From contig FOBR01000001.1 in assembly GCA_900109895.1 (NCBI GenBank), forward strand, positions 310,001-374,000: a DNA stretch of 64,000 nt. Reading direction: 5' to 3'. A model generated the notes under the pieces. That model saw only the letters and a list, made by a program, of their open reading frames with translations, searched no databases and was not told the DNA's origin. The stretch is from a bacterium A37T11. Lineage in GTDB: Bacteria; Bacteroidota; Bacteroidia; Sphingobacteriales; Sphingobacteriaceae. Of this stretch, positions 59,972 through 64,000 are shown piece by piece (the stretch's first letter is position 1; each line of letters begins with the position of its first letter). The position numbers and the translations under genes were made by a program.

Positions 59972-60733
59972 ATGCCCACCGTTTATGTAGCAAGTCTTTT
60001 CTTCTGCTTTCTCAGCTTTTGCTGTTTTGGCCAGGAGATCGAGGGATTTGTATACGACGCGCAAACCGGCCAGCGTGTGGCTAAGGTATATATCTATAAT
60101 ACCGCCAATGATGAAGGCATTTATAACAACCTCAAAGGCGAGTTCAGTATAAAAGCAAAGCAAGGCGATATCCTTATTGCCGCTACGGATGGCTACTTTC
60201 CAGATACCCTGGTTGTATCTAACCAAAAAAACTTGTTCTTTAAGTTACAGCGCTCGTCCATCTGGCTCAAGGAAGTGACCATTATCGGCCGGCACAGCCC
60301 CCAAGAGGAGTTGGATAAAAAGAAGGAAGATTATCGCTCTGCCTATCGTAAAGGTCACCCCGGGTCCATCTTTTCAGTAGGTCCAACCGGGGCAGGGCTG
60401 AGTATTGATGCCATCTATTCGCTGATCAGTAAGGAAGGAAAAAATGCCCGTTTTCTTGAAAAGATCATTGAACGCGACTACGAAAACACCGTGATTGACT
60501 ATCGCTATACACCTACCCTGGTTAGCACAGTGACCGGTCTAAAAGACAAACAACGGGAAGATTTTATGGTTCAGTACCGGCCATCCTACTATTTTATACT
60601 CAGAGCAACCGACTATGAACTGGTATCCTACATCGCTTCCAGTTTTCAGCAATACCAGACAAACCCCAAAGCAAACCGCTTGCCCAAACTTCCGACAGAC
60701 TCAACTTTTAAACCACAAAACGAGCCCAAATAA
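59972..60733 (+). CDS. Exported protein with carboxypeptidase-like regulatory domain
   Basis: The 253-residue protein has a signal peptide (SLFFCFLSFCCFGQ) and a carboxypeptidase-like regulatory domain at about 22-100 (IEGFVYDAQTGQRVAKVYIYNTANDEGIY). The rest is an alpha-helical charged region (SKEGKNARFLEKIIERDYENTVIDYRYT) seen in other Bacteroidota proteins of this type. No barrel or enzyme motif is visible. It is part of the glucosaminidase cluster and probably acts in the periplasm. Confidence 0.75.
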   Translation: MPTVYVASLFFCFLSFCCFGQEIEGFVYDAQTGQRVAKVYIYNTANDEGIYNNLKGEFSIKAKQGDILIAATDGYFPDTLVVSNQKNLFFKLQRSSIWLKEVTIIGRHSPQEELDKKKEDYRSAYRKGHPGSIFSVGPTGAGLSIDAIYSLISKEGKNARFLEKIIERDYENTVIDYRYTPTLVSTVTGLKDKQREDFMVQYRPSYYFILRATDYELVSYIASSFQQYQTNPKANRLPKLPTDSTFKPQNEPK

Positions 60734-60801
60734 AACACAACATTTAATAATGCCGGGTATTTTTTGCTATTTTGCAAAAGATATAACACATTAGCAGGTT
60801 C

Positions 60802-61824
60802 ATGAGACAGACATACTTATTCGCTCTATTTTTGCCCATCCTCCTTTCTACTGGGGTAATGGCACAGCAGGACAGCTTGTCAGGGCTGCGGCAAGCACCT
60901 CCGAAAGATCCGCTAGAGGTTAAGGCCCCGGAACTGTCCATTAAAGAAGTTATCATCCGTGATGAAAACCTAAACTTGCAGGTAGATTATTGGCGCAATT
61001 GGACAAAATTTGGTATTAACGCCAACCAGGCTTCTTTTAATGATAATTGGCAGGGTGGTGGTGTTAATTTTCTTGGAATTGGTCTGGCTTTTAATACGAA
61101 GTTTGATTACACAAAAGAAAATAAGAATTTTACCTCCGAACTTGATTTGAAATATGGCAAACAAAAAAACAAGGACCAACTAGCCCGAAAGTCTAATGAC
61201 CGGATCTTCTGGGACAATAAATTCTCGGTGAACTTTACTAAACAGTGGTCATTCTTTGCTTCATTGGCTTTCGAATCGCAGTTTGACAAAGGTTATACTT
61301 ATAAAACAGGTTCAGAAGGACAAGATACCCTGGACAGGTTCATTTCCAGTTTCCTTGCCCCCGGTTACCTCACCGAATCCGTAGGTATCGAGGTTAAGCC
61401 AGATCCTACCTGGTCCATTCGTTTTGGTACTGGTACAGCCAGGCAGACGCTTGTTTTGAATGACAACGTGCTACGTCCTGACACGGTTAAAATCAGGACA
61501 GACCCAAACTATCTTCCCAATTATCAACGCTTCGGCATCAACTGGCCGGGAACATTCAGAAATGAACTGGCTTTTCAACTAGTATCTACCCTAAATCGTA
61601 ATCTTAGTGCCAATATCAATATAAATGCCCGCTATGCTTTCTTTGCCAACTATCAGGATCTGAAAAATGCCAGCCACCGTGTAGACGCTACCTTGACTGC
61701 CAAAGTTTCTCGTGTGCTCAGCGTAACATTGGTTGGCGTATTGTTATATGATCCGTTACAAGATCCAGGTATCCAAACCTCCCAGACTACCGGCATTGGC
61801 ATCCAATATAACTTCCCACGATGA
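60802..61824 (+). CDS. DUF3078 outer membrane protein
   Basis: The 340-residue protein has a signal peptide (FALFLPILLSTGVMAQ). DUF3078-type beta strands follow: YWRNWTKFGINANQASFNDNWQGGGVNFLGIGLAFNTKFDYTKE, FFASLAFESQFDKGY and LAPGYLTESVGIEVKPDP. The end is IGIQYNFPR. It is probably an outer membrane barrel; its function is unknown. Its stop codon overlaps the next gene start (ATGA), so it is translationally coupled with the amidase. Confidence 0.85.
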   Translation: MRQTYLFALFLPILLSTGVMAQQDSLSGLRQAPPKDPLEVKAPELSIKEVIIRDENLNLQVDYWRNWTKFGINANQASFNDNWQGGGVNFLGIGLAFNTKFDYTKENKNFTSELDLKYGKQKNKDQLARKSNDRIFWDNKFSVNFTKQWSFFASLAFESQFDKGYTYKTGSEGQDTLDRFISSFLAPGYLTESVGIEVKPDPTWSIRFGTGTARQTLVLNDNVLRPDTVKIRTDPNYLPNYQRFGINWPGTFRNELAFQLVSTLNRNLSANININARYAFFANYQDLKNASHRVDATLTAKVSRVLSVTLVGVLLYDPLQDPGIQTSQTTGIGIQYNFPR

Positions 61825-62669
61825 TCAAAACCCCGAGCCCTGCTGCGTATGCATTGCTGCTGTTGGCCGCATTGAGCAGCTCTTGCGCTTCAAAAAAGCC
61901 TTATGCAACCAGCAATAAAATATATCAGCAGCAGGTAAAAGTGATTGCCGCAGAGATCAGCAAGCCCCCGCTCCCGCTTACTGACACCCTTCCGGCTGAA
62001 AAAGCTTCTGAATGGGTAGGTACAGTCAATTTTGGTATGCGCCGTCCCAATTATGTGGTCATTCACCATACTGCCCAGGACAGCCTGGGTCAAACCTTAA
62101 AAACATTTACCATCAGCCGTACGCAAGTCAGTGCACATTACGTAATTGGCAAGGATGGCAAGGTTTACCACATGCTGAGCGATTATCTTCGCGCGTGGCA
62201 TGCCGGCAACAGCAAATGGGGCAGCATTACTGACCTGAACAGCGTGTCCCTGGGAATTGAAATGGATAATAACGGTACTGAGCCCTATACCGAGGTACAG
62301 CTAAACAGTCTGCTCAATTTGTTGGATACAATAAAACTAAACTATAAGATTCCCGCCGATAACTTTATCGGCCATGGCGACATTGCCCCGGGTCGCAAGG
62401 TAGACCCTGGCGTTAATTTTCCATGGAAAAAATTGGCTGAAAAAGGTTTTGGCATTTGGTATAGCGACTCGCTGCAAACCCCTCCCCCGGCATTTGACCC
62501 CATGGATGGATTGCTCATTATTGGTTACGACATCAGCCGTCCCCAGGATGCCATCAAAGCATTCAAGCGGCATTACCTGCCCGACGTAGCCCAAGACGCA
62601 GAATGGACAGACTATGCCCTTTCGGTACTCTATAACCTGTATATAAAAAAGAAAACAGCACTTTTATAA
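61821..62669 (+). CDS. N-acetylmuramoyl-L-alanine amidase lipoprotein (amidase_2)
   Basis: The 282-residue lipoprotein has Cys22 in LSSSCASKKP. The AmpD/amidase_2 domain shows the first Zn ligand in NYVVIHHTAQDSLG, then SAHYVIGKDGKVYHMLSDYLRAWHAGNSKWG and the second His/Asp pair in IGHGDIAPGRKVDPG. It removes stem peptides from MurNAc. It is coupled with DUF3078 by a four-base overlap and converges on glnS with a three-base gap. Confidence 0.93.
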   Translation: MIKTPSPAAYALLLLAALSSSCASKKPYATSNKIYQQQVKVIAAEISKPPLPLTDTLPAEKASEWVGTVNFGMRRPNYVVIHHTAQDSLGQTLKTFTISRTQVSAHYVIGKDGKVYHMLSDYLRAWHAGNSKWGSITDLNSVSLGIEMDNNGTEPYTEVQLNSLLNLLDTIKLNYKIPADNFIGHGDIAPGRKVDPGVNFPWKKLAEKGFGIWYSDSLQTPPPAFDPMDGLLIIGYDISRPQDAIKAFKRHYLPDVAQDAEWTDYALSVLYNLYIKKKTALL

Positions 62670-62672
62670 GCT

Positions 62673-64000
62673 TTACGCTTTCTTAGCTTCCTTAGCCCAG
62701 GTATCCCGCAAGCCTACCGTGCGGTTAAAGATCAGTTTTTCGGGTGCCGAATGCGTATCCAATGTAAAATAACCAATCCGCATAAATTGATAGCCTTTAC
62801 CCGGTTCCGCATTTTTCAAGTCGGGCTCTATGTAGACCTTATCCAATATCGTCAGACTTTCCGGATTCAGCGTATCTTTAAAATCGCCATCGGCCGCGGC
62901 CGGATTCTCGACATTGAAGAGCCGGTCATACAAGCGCACTTCCGCCGTTTCGGCATGCGGTACACTCACCCAATGTATTGTTCCTTTTACATGCATCCCG
63001 CTGTTATCTTCACCGCTTTTGGTTCCGGGAATATAGTTGCAATGCACTTCGGTTACAATCCCCGAATCATCTTTTAGGAAATCCGTACAGGTAACAATAT
63101 ATGAACTTTTCAGCCTCACGGAAAGTCCGGGAGCCAGCCGGAAAAACTTTTTCGGCGCATCTTCCATAAAATCATCCCGCTCAATCCACAACTCCCGGCT
63201 AAAAGGAATTTCACGGCTCCCTTCTCCATCGGTGGCCTCCGGATTATTTTCACTGCTCAACCATTCTGTTTTATCTTCCGGATAATTCGTTATCACCAAT
63301 TTTATTGGGTCAAGCACGGCCATGCGACGCCAGGCCGTTTTATTGAGGTCTTCACGCACACAAAATTCAAGCAGGCCCACATCAATTACATTTTCGCGCT
63401 TGGCAATACCCACCCGTTCGGCAAAATTCCGGATGCTGGCCGGTGTATAACCCCGCCGGCGCAAAGCGCTAATGGTAGGCATACGCGGGTCATCCCATCC
63501 GTCCACGTGTTTATTATTGACCAATTCCAGCAGTCGGCGCTTGCTCATTACCGTATAGGTCATGTTCAGCCGCGCAAATTCATATTGTTTGGAAGGGAAA
63601 ATACCAATATTTTCAATCAGCCAATCGTACAATGCGCGATGAGGCACAAACTCCAGAGTACAGATTGAATGCGTGATCTTTTCAATGGAATCACTTTGCC
63701 CATGCGCAAAATCATACATCGGGTATATACACCAGACATCTCCTGTACGGTGGTGATGCGCATGTTTAATGCGGTACAACAGCGGATCACGCAGGTGCAT
63801 ATTTGGGTTTGCCAGGTCGATCTTAGCCCGCAGTACTTTGGATCCATCCGGATATTTTCCGTCTTTCATTTCGGCAAACAGGCGCAAATTTTCAGCTACA
63901 GATCGGCTGCGGAACGGCGTTGGCCTGCCGGGTTCGGTAGGCGTACCTTTGGCGGCGGCTATCTCCTCGGCCGTACTGTCATCAACATAAGCCAGCTCTT
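62673..64000 (-). CDS. glnS: Glutaminyl-tRNA synthetase, partial (N-terminus outside)
   Basis: The minus-strand frame runs on to the right edge without a start codon. Beyond the first internal start at 63887 it still reads GTPTEPGRPTPFRSRSVAENL, which continues the GlnRS body. Visible motifs are DGSKVLRAKIDLANPNMHLRDPLLYRI, the KMSKS-like VMSKRRLLELVN, and GYTPASIRNFAERVG. The C-terminal beta-barrel anticodon domain ends RDTWAKEAKKA. The HIGH motif lies outside the window. It charges tRNA-Gln. Confidence 0.96.
   Translation of the reverse strand, partial: ELAYVDDSTAEEIAAAKGTPTEPGRPTPFRSRSVAENLRLFAEMKDGKYPDGSKVLRAKIDLANPNMHLRDPLLYRIKHAHHHRTGDVWCIYPMYDFAHGQSDSIEKITHSICTLEFVPHRALYDWLIENIGIFPSKQYEFARLNMTYTVMSKRRLLELVNNKHVDGWDDPRMPTISALRRRGYTPASIRNFAERVGIAKRENVIDVGLLEFCVREDLNKTAWRRMAVLDPIKLVITNYPEDKTEWLSSENNPEATDGEGSREIPFSRELWIERDDFMEDAPKKFFRLAPGLSVRLKSSYIVTCTDFLKDDSGIVTEVHCNYIPGTKSGEDNSGMHVKGTIHWVSVPHAETAEVRLYDRLFNVENPAAADGDFKDTLNPESLTILDKVYIEPDLKNAEPGKGYQFMRIGYFTLDTHSAPEKLIFNRTVGLRDTWAKEAKKA

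Noticed and set aside
1-64000. CRISPR arrays, tRNA/rRNA genes, insertion sequences and toxin-antitoxin pairs
   Set aside because: Searched by eye on both strands; no direct-repeat arrays, cloverleaf-like sequences, transposase motifs or paired small genes were found.

Overview
The window comes from a chromosome of a Bacteroidota bacterium, probably on the Sphingobacteriales/Chitinophagales side; the genus cannot be read from it. The evidence is the gliding/type IX secretion proteins SprA and GldH, a TonB-type receptor with a carboxypeptidase-like regulatory domain, families found mainly in this phylum (DUF4292, DUF3078, DUF5686, the GlcN-6-P deaminase/PIG-L fusion), and TAnnTTTG -7 boxes, sometimes with a TTTG -33 box, in front of many genes. 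Nearly all of it is core genome: I saw no tRNA, rRNA, transposase, integrase, phage module or CRISPR array.

Layout. 1-1575 (minus): yicC, gmk and the start of nadD. 1748-4722: a TonB-dependent-type receptor and a small membrane protein. 4760-7870: a tryptophan operon (leader peptide with three Trp codons, attenuator, trpE, trpG, trpC) that lacks trpD. 7854-14377: anmK and a nagB fusion (amino-sugar recycling), a secreted oxidoreductase-like protein, an OmpA lipoprotein and asd. 14518-29671: a lamin-tail secreted protein, maeB, ruvA, sprA, gcvH, a VanZ-like protein and feoAB. 29660-33880 (minus): bamD-rpoZ-coaBC, a cold-shock protein and a DEAD-box helicase. 34107-42824: an amidohydrolase, acylphosphatase, a flippase and an envelope series (TPR, DUF4292, EnvC, TatA, LysM transglycosylase). 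42836-50187: a phosphoribosyltransferase, an NlpC/P60 hydrolase, a prolyl oligopeptidase, an outer-membrane barrel, a CsbD-like protein, trmB, fcl and a three-gene YtxH/holin-like membrane cluster. 50301-64000: an enoyl-CoA hydratase, a DUF5686 protein, an L,D-transpeptidase, holB-ricT-gldH, ruvX, an O-methyltransferase, two tandem glucosaminidases, two envelope proteins, an amidase and most of glnS.

The main theme is the cell envelope: peptidoglycan cleavage and cross-linking (EnvC, LysM transglycosylase, NlpC/P60, L,D-transpeptidase, two GH73 enzymes, amidase), recycling (AnmK, NagB fusion), outer-membrane assembly (BamD) and secretion/gliding (SprA, GldH, TatA). Genes are packed tightly. 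Many convergent pairs touch or overlap, and clear hairpin terminators are few: in the trp leader and after the OmpA, cold-shock and NlpC genes.

The strongest non-routine signal is the trp leader at 4760-4938, where all elements of a classical ribosome-mediated attenuator can be read by eye, under a promoter so close to the start codon that the leader mRNA may be nearly leaderless. I found no convincing wholly new multi-gene system.
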